From the NCBI GenBank assembly GCA_038087015.1, contig JASBNA010000123.1:1-55456 (forward strand): a DNA stretch of 55,456 bases. The letters run 5' to 3'. Positions within the stretch are counted from its first letter, which is position 1. Every line of letters begins with the position of its first letter. The notes beneath the pieces are model-generated. The model had not been told where the DNA came from. It worked only from the letters and a program-made list of their open reading frames with translations, and made no database searches. This DNA comes from Cerrena zonata. Its lineage: Eukaryota; Basidiomycota; Agaricomycetes; Polyporales; Cerrenaceae. The translations under genes and the position numbers were made by a program. Positions 1-10,274 of the stretch are shown here, one piece after another.

Positions 1-489
1 GCACCTGTCGCTCGGGATGTACTGGGTTGGGAAAAAGAATGCTCTCAGGGGTATTGTTGGCTTTTCTAACGACTCTGACTTGTCAGATAGTGTCTATATG
101 TGACCTTTATCTGCAATGAAGAAAGGTGTGAATTAATTGCCGATGGCTAAACCCGTTATGCAACTAATCACTCGAGGATACGCCGTGACTGTGCAGCTTC
201 TTTTAGTAGTTTTGCCGGTTGCTGGTAGTCCTCTCTGAAGGTCGTGATTTCTGTCTTTCAAAGACAGGGAGAAACGAACCTGAAATTTGTGAGATCGAGG
301 TACAAGGTGATTTATTTGCTGGCCTTGCAATGAGTGAGTACACTTCGGTGGAAAAATCATGCTCGGTTGCAAATAAAATAACCAGGCATTGAAGCCTAGT
401 AACAAACACCCGTCATTGAAAGTGCTTTTATTAGCGCGAGTACGTGATGTTGCTTGGGACATTTATGTTCTGAGCATTCGGATAGTAGT
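1..489 (+). other. Probable rDNA 5' external transcribed spacer
   Basis: This stretch runs directly into the first base of an 18S rRNA gene, so by position it should be the 5' external transcribed spacer and perhaps part of the intergenic spacer. I see no convincing protein gene in it. Base composition is balanced and CpG is present, unlike the AT-rich repeats that follow. The identity rests only on adjacency to the rRNA start. Confidence 0.5.
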
Positions 490-743
490 TACCTGGTTGA
501 TCCTGCCAGTAGTCATATGCTTGTCTCAAAGATTAAGCCATGCATGTCTAAGTATAAACAAGTTTGTACTGTGAAACTGCGAATGGCTCATTAAATCAGT
601 TATAGTTTATTTGATGGTGCTTTGCTACATGGATAACTGTGGTAATTCTAGAGCTAATACATGCAATCAAGCCCCGACTTCTGGAAGGGGTGTATTTATT
701 AGATAAAAAACCAACGCGGTTCGCCGCTCCATTGGTGATTCAT
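490..743 (+). rRNA. 18S (SSU) rRNA, 5' fragment only
   Basis: The sequence starts with the canonical eukaryotic SSU 5' end (TACCTGGTTGATCCTGCCAG) and continues through recognisable 5'-domain stretches such as AAGCCATGCATGTCTAAGTA and the region ending in TTGGTGATTCAT. After position 743 the rRNA match stops abruptly and is replaced by unrelated AT-rich DNA, so only about 254 of roughly 1,800 nt are present. It cannot make a functional SSU rRNA. It could be the broken edge of an rDNA array, a dispersed rDNA piece, or an assembly join between an rDNA contig and a repeat. Confidence 0.95.
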
Positions 744-848
744 TTCTACACTGTAAGTTATTTTGCCTTTCACATAATAGCATTTGCTAATTATATTCAA
801 GCTCAAAGGTCATTACTTAGTTGTGAAGAATCCTTGAGTAGTGATCTG

Positions 849-2847
849 CAGGGGTAGGGGTAACCCCTAGGGGTCACATCTAGGGATATGTGGGGGTAGG
901 GGTGGGGGTCATTATAGGATAACCCTTAAGACCCCTTATTATACTCTGGGGGTTTTAGACACATGATGCTCATATATAGAGAAATCTCATGAAATAACAT
1001 ACTATTGTCATTGATATCAAAGCACCAGCCTTTGACAATTAAACATTTAGACTTAGCTCTTTGTCTAGTGAAATTATATATTGTAGAACAGGGTGCACAG
1101 TCATTGTCCGTAACTTCTTGATCTCATATCTATCACCCCGATCTATCTACTCTACTGCATCTAACACAGTTGATCATGCCTCCTAAATGAAAATTGGCCC
1201 TATCACCACAAAGAGCCAGGCCACCAAAACGAACATGCCATGGCCCCGCAAGTAGGGATTATTCACCATCTTCCTCCACCCCAGTCCCTCTATCTTCATC
1301 CCGTCCCTCAAGCTCAATGACCCCCACTGTGACCCATGGACCTTCAGAAGATGAGCCTACATCATGTGCAAGATCCTCTTCTAGTTGTAGAGATAATCGT
1401 CCAGACAAAGACTCTAATACAGAGTCTGAGGTTGAGCCAGAGCCAGAACATGAAAGTGACGAGGAAGAATTGAGTAAGTTCACATTGAATATATTTGCAA
1501 TGTAATGAGACTTACTGATAGTGCAACTGTACTCCAGAGCAGATGTCTCAGAAATGGACATCTTATGTTTATGCGTTCTGGGAGCTGAAAGTCAAAGTTG
1601 TTTATGAGAAGGACCATCAAGCTCATAAGTTTACATGTGGAAACCACTTCTGCATTAACAAGGGTAAAGACCAAGGATGCCAAAAAACAATCTTACGTTA
1701 TCTCGACACTGAAGACTCAACATCGACATCAAACCTAACATGACATGTCAAGATTTGTTGGGGTGAGGAGGCTGTGACTGCAGCGAGGGCCCTTGGGTCA
1801 GCTGTAAAGGCACGCAAGGGGGTTGCCAAGTTTCGACAGAGTGGCAGTATTACTGATGCATTTGAACATGTTAGAAAAGGCAAGGTAACATTCTCAGCAA
1901 GGCAGCATACTAGGGCCGAGACTTGGTGAGTTATTGAGTATGAGAGCTAGTATGAATAGCACTAACATTGTATATCTAGGGCTGAGATCGTATGTTGGGT
2001 GGCAGAGAACCTTCGGCCATTTGAAATTGTCAAAGATCAGGCTTTTGTGTCGCTAATGAAGATGGGCAGGCCAGAGTATTGGATTCCCTCACCGACAACG
2101 GTCTCCAGAGATGTCAAGCATGCATTTATATGAGCACAGCAACATATCATAAAGATGCTAATGGTAAGTCTTGTGCAGTGAGATATTGTTATCCTCTCAC
2201 CTCTGCGTTGATAGGAGTATGAAGGTGAACTCAATTTCACCATTGATTGTTGGTCTTCACCCAATCACTGGGCATTCTGTGCTTTTGGGGTTCATCTCCA
2301 ATGTGAGGGAAAGTGGATGTGTATTCTGCTTGATATTGTTGAGCTAAACATGCTGCATTTGGGAGAGAATCTGGCATAGGCATTTGTGGCAATGCTCGAA
2401 GAGTTCCATATCACGGAGAAGGTAAATACAACATCATTTGAGAATAATTTTGAACTCACCGTTATTATTCCAGCTTCTCTCTATCACCACAGACAATGCA
2501 TCCCCAAATGATGTGATGATCAAGGTACTTGGGGACTCGATTGAAACATTTGGGAGACAAGACAACCAAGTGCGCTGTTTTGATCATATAGCAAACCTTT
2601 GCGCCAAGTCAGTTCTTTGGCCTTTCGATGTGAAGAAAAAGGATCTTGACACAGTATTGAACGAGGCAGAAGAAGCTCTTCATGAGCTTGCAGAAGGGTT
2701 GGATTTAGATGATGTGTCGGCAACACAGGTGCCAGGTGAGGATGATGAGCAATTGGGCAATAATGTTGAGAGATGGATTGATGAGATGGATGAGATGACA
2801 AGTGAGGAGTGGGAAGAGTTGTCACAGAAGGTGTACCCGGTAAAGGT
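849..2847 (+). mobile_element. hAT-family DNA transposon relic, 3' part missing
   Basis: A degenerate hAT transposase gene (1176-2847) lies within this segment. The proposed left end at 849 begins CAGGGGTAGGGGT, a G-rich end compatible with hAT inverted repeats, but no right end or 8-bp target duplication was found. The right side is cut at 2848 by a palindromic element, and hAT coding sequence does not obviously resume beyond it. Positions 744-848, between rRNA and this end, hold nothing recognisable. Confidence 0.6.
1176..2847 (+). pseudogene. hAT transposase pseudogene with BED-type zinc finger
   Basis: Conceptual translation across four likely introns gives an N-terminal Ser/Pro/acidic region, a BED-type zinc-finger segment (around 1590-1760, C-x4-C spacing and a later H-x3-C ending CWG), then the start of the hAT RNase-H-like core (around 2220-2300, segment containing TIDCWSS, and 2470-2530, segment TTDNASPNDVM). 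The frame is broken by TGA at 1188, 1741 and 2131 and TAG at 2377. The C-terminal half, including the hAT dimerisation region, is absent. The three TGA codons sit where CGA (Arg) fits the context, so CpG deamination is a likely cause. It cannot encode an active enzyme. Confidence 0.8.
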
Positions 2848-3334
2848 CACTGGGTATAATACTGAATTTTATAGCATAAAAAAGCAAGAAAAGATTTTAG
2901 AAAAAGTCCCAGCTTTTTTACTAGACTTTGCATTCTAAAAAATCAAAAAAGATTCAGAATAGTTGTAAAATCTTTTGCAGCTAAAGAAGATGAAAGGAGT
3001 CTGAATTTTTGGTCTCATAAAATTCTCTATCACTAAACAAACCAGTCTATTAGCCTATAAATCAACTTGTTAACTTATCAACTTACTTACTAACAGTCTA
3101 ATATGGCTAGAAGTCAACTAGTAAGTAGGTCAATAGGCCTGTAGATTAAGTGATAGAAGTTTTCATGAGACCAAAGATTGTGAATCTTTTCATCTTCTTT
3201 AACGGCAGAAGATTTTACAACTATTCTGAATCTTTTTTGATTTTTTAGAATGCAAAGTCTAGTAAAAAAGCTGGGACTTTTCTGAAATCTTTCCTTGCTT
3301 TTTTATGCCTCAAAATTTGGGATTATACCTAGTG
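2848..3334. mobile_element. Palindromic CACTG/CACTA-ended foldback MITE, copy 1
   Basis: The whole 487-bp unit is an imperfect palindrome: the left end CACTGGGTATAAT matches the right end read in reverse (CACTAGGTATAAT), and the arms continue to match almost to the centre. There is no coding sequence. CACTG/CACTA termini suggest a non-autonomous relative of the CACTA (CMC) superfamily; a 3-bp target duplication expected for that group is not evident here. It lies at the break point of the hAT relic. A second, 5'-truncated copy lies at 32488-32917. Confidence 0.75.
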
Positions 3335-4961
3335 ATTGTAAAAAAATTTCAATCTTACTTATTTATGATTGAGATTCTTGCCTAGAGTTGGGTTGTGGTT
3401 ATTTTGATAATATGTTCCCTTTTTTCACTGTGATAGAAAGTTGACTTCATTATTTAGTTTAGTGAAGAAGCAGGCAATGTTCAAAAGAAAGCAGTTGTTT
3501 AACAAGGTCTCTAAATTGCATTTGATAAGCTTATTAAGAGAAGTAATAAGGTCTTATAACTTAAAACCTCAGATGACTGAATTATCTCATTTTACAAATG
3601 ATATAATTTTACTAAACTTACCCAAAAACTCCTTGCCTTTGCCTGATAATTATTATGCTTGCTATAACAAAATTACTACCTTCTATATTGTATCCTATCT
3701 TACTTTATACATATTTTACATCTGCTTTCATTGCTCTCAAGAATAAGATTGGCTGGCAAAGGTTGCTCCCAAGAAAATAGCCCTCTATTATTTAATACCA
3801 GAAAATCATATTGCTATTTTTGAGTTTGGCTCTCCTAGCTATATCAGCCTTACAAATATCATACAAATTGCCCTTTCAATAAGGGTAAATAACTGTAAGA
3901 TTATTGAACATTTCTTTTTAACTAAATGCTTCTCTTAGCTTACTTTTTTATTTACTTTTTCTGAGACTAATTACTAAAAGAAGTATTGCTTTGAACTCAA
4001 ATATTTCATTTTCTTACTATTCAAATCTGCAGAGAGTTTTAAAAAGTTGTATCTTTATTTTACCAAAGATTAAAAAATTTTATTTTTCTGAGCATTCTAT
4101 TGATCAGTAAAATATATCATATCATGTATTTATTTATCTGATCTATAATCTAACATACTTTTGGTAGCCCTCTAAACCTCTTATCAAACCAATCTTGACC
4201 AGCACCTATAGTTGTTGTATTGATCCTGACAATTTTGCAGATCACATTATCTTTTTTACAGAGCAAAATCTATCTATGCAAGACAAAGAAATCCTCAAAG
4301 GCAATCTCTCTAAACTAAAGAATATCTTTCTACAATATCTTAATAAAGTAGGGTATCCTGAATATCTCCATCTCTCTGATCTCAAAATCTTAATCAATAA
4401 TAACAAATGCTATAATAAAGACAACTGTGATCCTTTATACTGAATGAAATATGTAGCTCAAACAATGACTGACCAAGCTCTGATGCCTACTAGAACTTCT
4501 CTATTGCAAGTACACTATTCTATCTTTTTGTAGCCTTTGAGATTAGACAAACTCACAACTTTATATTGACACATAATTTTAACAAAGACTATTCCAAATA
4601 AACATACTAGTAATTGTGGTCCTATTCAGGTGACATTTAATCTTGTATATTTGTCATCATCTCACATATAATTTTCTCAATAGGACATTCTTGTAATCTC
4701 AGAGATCCATATATATTTTCATCAAATGCTTATTTCTTATACTAATTATCATTATAATATGCTAAACAATAATGTAAACTTACTTTCTAACTCTACTACA
4801 AATCTAGAATATTTTTTTATTAAGTATTTGTAGGTTTTAACAAGAACTTTTTTAATCTCAATGCTTGGTAGTTTTTATCTCAGCTTTCTCTGATATGTTC
4901 TCTCATTCAGACTTATATAATAGTTTACAGATAATCTGGACTATTTCTATAAGACTGTTAT
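3335..4961. other. AT-rich, CpG-poor sequence without a recognisable gene
   Basis: Strongly AT-rich DNA with very few CpG sites. Short open frames occur (for example 3441-3746 and 4195-4443, + strand) but show no domain I recognise, and codon use is simply AT-biased. I read it as decayed repeat sequence. Confidence 0.5.
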
Positions 4962-5709
4962 TGTTACGTGGTAGAGCCAATGTAACATAGTCAAAGTCTA
5001 AGTCAAAGATGTCAAGTAGGAATGGGGACTGGGTTATCCTAAACCTAAGACGAGAGTTCACTCTAGTCACTTGGTATAGTTCTTGTCAGCGACTAACTAA
5101 ACTTACCTGCCCAGGTTGCCACAAGAACTCTGTCTTAATACTTAAGTAACAATGTTAAGAGGTTAAAACCCAGATAAGTCTCAGTTAGGAGATTCAGGCA
5201 ACCACCTTGAATCAGGTGACTAAGAGTAGGAACTGTCTTAGTTGAATACTCCTATTGAGTAGTATCTCAAGTCTGGGGGATGTATTGCTGAAAACAAGGT
5301 CTATATATACTAATCGGCCTGTGGCTGTGCACATGTCCTTCTAACCAATCATATCACTCCTTCCCACCCCCTATGCTAGATTACCAATCCAATATCTGCA
5401 ACCAACCAATAGCATTAAAGCCTCACTAGTCATGAGTCAGCCGACTTGATGATGAGTAAGCTAAACCCCCAAACTAACCAATAGCATAAAAGCCTCAAAG
5501 GCTGCTTGGTAATACACTATTGCACAAGCCAATAGCATAAAGAGCTCAGAGAATGCTGAGTAAGCTATGTACATTGGTAAGCATGTGATTATTGAGAGCT
5601 TAGTCATTCCACTTATATCGTGAGAACCTTAGACATGCTTAGTTATGAAAGTAGAAGTATTGCCAAAAACAGTAAGTTCATGACAGTTCTCTGAGGTTCA
5701 AGTCTGCAG
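4962..5709 (+). mobile_element. Possible LTR of a retroelement (degenerate)
   Basis: Begins TGTTACGTGG and ends near GTCTGCA, with a TATA-like stretch at about 5302-5312. It carries three imperfect copies of a CCAATAGCATAAA-type motif (about 5404-5545). Immediately 3' (5710-5830) is a segment that matches, in reverse orientation, the sequence next to the LTR at 22489-22928, as expected for a shared leader following a 5' LTR. No partner LTR or target duplication found. Confidence 0.4.
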
Positions 5710-6180
5710 ACTCTAGCGAGCCATAGGCACAGGTGAAGCTGGCCAAGTCAAGCAGGCAGAGGGTTAGGAGTTACAGGGGTAAATCTATGTAGATTCAGTC
5801 TGGGAAATCGGTGAGTTACAGGAGGTCCTTAAATACTACTGGGAACAATGGAAATGGGGATCTAGGGGAGAAGACAAGAGAATGCGATGAAAATCAGAAG
5901 AAGCAATAGAACAGAAGAGAAGTGGAAAGTTAGAGAACAAGATGGAAGATGGAGGAAGTGCTACCTAAATAAGGGAATTGGGTGATGGTGAGAATGTAGC
6001 TACTGGATAAGGGTATACTAGCTAAGTGACCATGTGGAGGTAGGTGAGAGAGAAGGGAAAGGTAGTCTGACAAAGTCCGAAGGGCGAAAGATGGCAAAGA
6101 AAAAGGAATAAGTGAGTAAGGGTAGATAGTCTGAGGAAAATGAATTGGGGTTGACCATAGCGTGTAACAGTGATATTATT
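5710..6180 (+). other. Possible retroelement leader, purine-rich
   Basis: Purine-rich, stop-containing DNA following the putative LTR. The part near 5715-5830 resembles the reverse complement of 22328-22488. It could be the untranslated leader and degenerate gag start of an LTR element. No protein can be read from it. Confidence 0.35.
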
Positions 6181-8828
6181 AAAATATATAATAATACATA
6201 TAGTATTATTTATCTTATAAGGTAGTTTCTATAGCAATGCATATTTCTAATGCTGTGATAACATTTTTTTAATTTGCCATAGCTAGAAATCTGAATGTTA
6301 TTCTCTATAAATGTCATGCTCTCATAAGTGTAAAACTGTGATGAGTGTATTTTTGCAAAAGTATTTAGACTTACTCTCATCTTTAATAAGCAATTTTCAA
6401 AGAGGCAATTGAGGTAGTTATAGTGCATTGATAAGTAGGATGAAAAGTTATCTGAGAAGAGAAAAATATTATCTTTATATGTGCCATAGAATACAAATAT
6501 CTCACATTTACAGGTCAATTCAATATAATTCACTGCAATGTCAAAGCTTTGCACAATATTCTGAATCTTTTGTAGCTTTGAAATACCATATATATATATA
6601 GCTTTAACTATATAATATCTTAAAGTACCTCCTGAAATTTAAATATATTTATTAATATATTATGTTATATAGATACCCAAAAATCATTTTAGTAATAAAT
6701 AAGATATATTCTCTAGTTAAAAGGTAATATATATACATATATATTTTTTCTCCAAAATGTGCAGATATCCATTTGGAAAATATAGAGTAGAGATATAAGT
6801 CTAGATTTCAAGCCAGAAATAAAATAAAATCTGGATATAAAAATCTGAATTTGCACAGATTTTTATGATTAATTAAATTCTGCTATAATTTAGGATTTCT
6901 GATTATTCTTTAGGTCTGAAAATTATATTTTGTAAGAGACTTTTTATAAAATTTAATATGAGCTCGCAGGCTAATAGCCTAATGCTCTGCTGGTCAGACA
7001 TTCTGCCAGGTTGGACTGCTTCCCAGTCTAGGACAGTACATAGGCGCAGAAACAAATGATACCTACAACTGCCCCTTTTAGAAGATAATACTGCAGTGGA
7101 AATTGTCAGAGGCATATTGAACCTTTGATTCTAAAGTCAAATATAGGTAAGCATGATCTTCCTCATTATCAAACTGAGAGTGCAATATTATATAATATAG
7201 TACATTATCTCCAGTACACTTTTGCACATTTGAAATGAGCACTCTGGTGTGGCACATAAATATGAATATAATTCCTACTGTGTAAGTCAAAGTTTTTGGT
7301 GAAAATGAGAATGCTGTCTTTATCTACTACATGATATAGTCAGGATAAGTCTCCCTCAATAAAAGTATCACCATATTCTTTCTTTCCTAGTGTTATGTAA
7401 AAAGATAAATACTCTAAAATTTTAAGAGATAAACCTTTGAATAGACCAGTCCTTCCTACAGAGAATTGTACATAAGATGTTTTATTGACTATCTCTGTTG
7501 TTTATTTGATTTGAGAGGTTTAAAGTATACTTGAGTTCAATTGTAATATCTAAATGAGATAAGGGTACTTGTGATGATGAGCAAATAGACTTGATGTTGA
7601 ACTTGTCAAAAGTCTAATAATACTGAATATAACTTGAAGAGGGACTAACTTAGGTCCTAAACTTATAACTTGTGGGGAAAACTTGTCTTAAATATTACTT
7701 GAACTATTCAAAGGGAGCAAAATAGCTAAAGTAAATATAGGATTTGGACCTCTATATATACTAAAATTTCCACTTTTGAGCAGCCAATCAGGAGTCTCAG
7801 AAGTCTCCAGAAAGTGGCAAAAAGTGTGAAAATGTCTGTTACTAAGCAGTCAAAGGAATGTCTCGGAAAATGATAGAAAAAAATAGAAATGAATAGAAAG
7901 AGTGAGAAGGAAACAGAAGGTTCCAGTAAGTTCTACTTAGCTATTTATTTATTTAGTATAGAAAAGATTTTTATCATAAGTAAATGTATCAAAGTAAAAT
8001 ATATAAAATAAAAGTAAAAGGTGAAAAATAGTATATAATTGTCTGTTTTCTTTATGATTCTGAGTGAAACTTGTTTCATGCAGGATACTGAACTTGCCAC
8101 AGAAGCTCTCCTTAACCCAATTGCAAAGTATAAAAATATCTCTTTTGACTCACATGTCATGGTGTTGAATGAAATTTCTAATCTCTTTCTTTTAGGTCTA
8201 ATTTAATATAACAATACCAGAGGTGTCTCAAAGACCCTCCTACTCCCTACATGCCTTCACAGCAAGACCCTGTCTATGACAGCAGAGAGCCCAACCTTTC
8301 AACTTTTCAATTGAGCTTCAGCTCTGAATCAACTCAACTATTTTTACTCACCAGGATGGCAGAGGTAACTGTCACCATTGAGGAAGTTGCTATTGAGTTG
8401 GATGTCTTTAGAGATGAGGAGAATGAGATGCAAACTCCTGTTGAGTCTATTGATAGCAATGAGGTCAAGGGTATCAACAGTCTTGTCTAAGTCATTCTTA
8501 TTTTACCTTTCTTGCTACAATTTTGTTAAATTGTCTCCATTGCTGTTTATGTTGCCCCTTTGATAGTGTTTCACTGATCCCACTTGAACTTTTGTACTCT
8601 GCTTAAAAACTGTTTCTTTCAGATTGCTTTCACTTTTGTTTGTTTTGCTTTCCTTATTTTGACTTATGCTGTTATATTTGCTAACTAGTCATTATGTTGT
8701 TATCTAACCTAGAATTAGTTTAAAAATATGTGATTCTCTTTGTTCTCCAAATGCAGAGATCAAATAAGTCTGAGAAGAGAAAAAGGAGATCAAACCCCAT
8801 TGTTCTATTTTCTTTTTAGTACAGACAA
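6181..8828. other. AT-rich decayed repeats, no intact gene
   Basis: Includes (TA)n-like runs (about 6588-6600 and 6728-6750), a fragment of the CACTGG element (6826-6957), and another LTR-promoter-like patch around 7755-7770. A minus-strand open frame at 6210-6554 (114 codons) and a plus-strand frame at 8251-8490 have no recognisable domains. I see nothing here that I would call a functional gene. Confidence 0.45.
6826..6957 (+). repeat. Fragment of the CACTGG foldback element
   Basis: This segment aligns along most of its length with the right arm of the element at 20549-21263 (its region about 21095-21225): the same succession of TTCTGCTA, GGTCTAAAA-type and AGACTTTTTATAAA blocks appears with many transitions. 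It is an older, truncated copy. Confidence 0.55.
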
Positions 8829-9142
8829 TGTAAGACCCACAATGCATTTTCTTCTGTTATTGTAGCTTCATTTCTCATTGTTTGAACAGAACAATGCCTT
8901 TTTTTGTTTTGAAATTCCCCACTAAACTTTGTATAAATAGATTCCTTCCATATTACAGCAAAGGAGAAACTCATCCTCAGAGGAAAATGTCCTCTTACTG
9001 AAGTACTGTTGTCATTGTTACTGTTTAAGTGTTACTGTCTACTGTCACTAAGTCCATATGTCTGATACTTGTAGCACTCACTTACACTCTACAGACCCAA
9101 TATATCTTTAACTTTACTCCCAACTCTTAACTAAGTCTTACA
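8829..9142. mobile_element. Putative solo LTR, 314 bp
   Basis: Bounded by the 8-bp inverted termini TGTAAGAC and GTCTTACA, with a TATA-like TATAAATAG at about 8931. TG...CA ends and size fit an LTR. No matching 5-bp target duplication was found, and no internal retroelement genes lie alongside, so it may be a decayed copy or chance. Confidence 0.45.
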
Positions 9143-9272
9143 TTTACCAAATGAGTAAGCCTAAGCATGTGAGAAGAAACTTAAGTTATATATAACCACA
9201 AACAAATGCTGTGCTTAACCTCTGACCTTGTATCTGGTCCAGGAAGCGTAGAAGTGAGATAGTCTTTCTGAG

Positions 9273-9311
9273 TTTTGTTTTGTTTTGTTTGTTTGTTTTG
9301 TTTGTTTTTCA
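9273..9311 (+). repeat. GTTTT/GTTT low-complexity run
   Basis: Simple sequence built from GTTTT and GTTT units. No further function suggested. Confidence 0.8.
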
Positions 9312-9432
9312 TTGAGATTTATTGAACAATTGTCACTTTGAATCTTCTGGTAATGATACATCATTCTGGTTGCATGATTGCTTGATATCAAGGCTGCTTT
9401 AACAGGATCACTCTGAGTCTACTAATCAATCA

Positions 9433-9600
9433 GATGTTCCTCTTAGAAATATTGATGAAGATTATGCTGCAATATATAAGAAGTCAGAGTTTACCTACTG
9501 ATGGTTTAGGCTAGCACATGTTTGTAAGACATGGTGGAATTTTGTTATGAGGACTTCTTCCTTTTTCTATCATATAAGAGTGCCAGTTAAGCAGCTTGCA
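9433..9600 (+). pseudogene. F-box-like protein pseudogene, part 1 (N-terminus)
   Basis: Reading the plus strand gives an F-box-like pattern: a leucine-rich helix (LLEILMKIML) followed, after a frame change and a TGA, by WFRLAHVCKTWWNFVM and a short TPSLW-like stretch (RTSSFFYHIRV). This is the organisation of basidiomycete F-box/LRR-like proteins. It is cut at 9600 by a solo LTR. The reading frame VKQLA is completed across the LTR into position 19858, so 9433-9600, 19853-20548 and 21264-21813 are three pieces of one dead gene. Confidence 0.65.
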
Positions 9601-9696
9601 TGTTACAAACTGAGCTTTGATGCTTATCAATTCACCTTAGCCCCTAGTTTAGGGTTGGACTTAAGGGATTCCCTAGAGATTCCCCCTCACTTCTAT
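9601..9696 (-). mobile_element. Solo LTR, left half (interrupted by the KDZ element)
   Basis: Begins TGTTACAAAC at 9601 and matches the intact solo LTR at 29115-29549. Its right half lies at 19505-19852. The flanks are TTGCA before 9601 and TTGCG after 19852, a 5-bp target duplication with one change. The element size without the insertion is about 444 bp. Orientation is inferred from the leader-like sequence beside the related copy at 22489. Confidence 0.85.
9690..9696 (+). repeat. KDZ target-site duplication, left copy
   Basis: CTTCTAT immediately precedes the left terminus of the KDZ element and is repeated at 19498-19504 immediately after its right terminus. Confidence 0.85.
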
Positions 9697-9784
9697 CACC
9701 CATATGGCACCCGATCACACGCTAATTAGCTATCAAGTCTTGCAGTGACTTTTAAGCTACTTTGCCTCAAACTCCCCTAAAATA

Positions 9785-9802
9785 CGGACCATCCTTTGGA
9801 CC
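9785..9802 (-). promoter_or_regulatory. GGTCC-AAAGGATGGTCC motif in the outer left TIR
   Basis: Reverse complement reads GGTCCAAAGGATGGTCCG. Mirror copy at 19391-19408. Related to the inner TIR motif (10115-10131, 19062-19078) and to an internal copy at 15170-15187 upstream of the second gene. Candidate protein-binding site; no direct evidence of binding. Confidence 0.5.
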
Positions 9803-10039
9803 ACCTCTGCTTGCTCGGCGCCAGGTCCCCTTCCCCCCTCCTCCGACCTCCTCATTCCGAACTCCATTATCCCCTCCACGTGAGTGCTATCGACCGCAGA
9901 TCTAGACCATCGGAGTCGCTCCATGTGCTGATCATTGCTTGATCAGTGTCTTGATCATTGCCCCGCCCTCCCCCGCCGTTTTTACACACGTGGTCCCCTC
10001 CTCTGTTTCCCCGCCCTCTCGATTAGGTAGTTTGCGGCT

Positions 10040-10046
10040 TATATAA
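10040..10046 (+). promoter_or_regulatory. TATA box of the KDZ transposase gene, inside the TIR
   Basis: TATATAA in the left TIR, 235 bp before the transposase start codon and preceded by GC-rich sequence. The identical box occurs in the right TIR pointing inward on the minus strand (about 19148-19154), so the repeats may carry a promoter at each end. Confidence 0.5.
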
Positions 10047-10114
10047 CCAGCTCCTCCCCATATAGCAAGTCGTTGGTATCTATCCGCTTCCTTCTCGCCG
10101 TCCTCACCACCCAT

Positions 10115-10131
10115 GGTCCATCTTTAGGACC
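10115..10131 (+). promoter_or_regulatory. Inner TIR motif GGTCCATCTTTAGGACC
   Basis: An interrupted palindrome with GGTCC and GGACC half-sites. Mirror copy at 19062-19078 in the right TIR. A variant with two direct GGTCC half-sites lies at 15170. Confidence 0.45.
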
Positions 10132-10274
10132 ATCTACATACTTTGTTGTTTAATGCCTCTCCCTTACGCACGTCGCGTCGCGCGCGTGACCACTGGGACA
10201 TCGCGTCGTAGTAGTAACTTACGATGTGATACTTGTACTTTAAACTTTGATACTGTGTTCAATCAAGCTACTGG

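Larger units (their letters stand above)
9697..10222 (+). repeat. Left terminal inverted repeat of the KDZ element
   Basis: 526 bp, matching the reverse complement of 18971-19497. By eye the two arms differ by one substitution (CCCC versus CCTC near 9775) and one T-run length change (TTTT near 9750). Internal features are three TGATCA-type sites near 9928-9957, GGTCC-type motifs at 9785-9802 and 10115-10131, and a TATA box at 10040. Confidence 0.95.

Noticed and set aside
849..910. GGGGTAGGGGT repeats as telomere-like sequence next to rDNA
   Set aside because: Not a regular TTAGGG-type array and not at a sequence end; they fit the G-rich end of the hAT relic better.
4195..4443. An 82-codon plus-strand frame as a gene
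   Set aside because: No domain, AT-driven composition, isolated in decayed sequence.
6210..6554. A 114-codon minus-strand frame as a small gene
   Set aside because: AT-rich surroundings, no recognisable domain, no supporting start or splice context; probably a decayed repeat.
9932..10114. A 60-codon open frame inside each TIR (minus strand on the left, plus strand at 19079-19261)
   Set aside because: It exists only because the GC-rich TIR lacks stops; it overlaps the promoter region and has no protein features.
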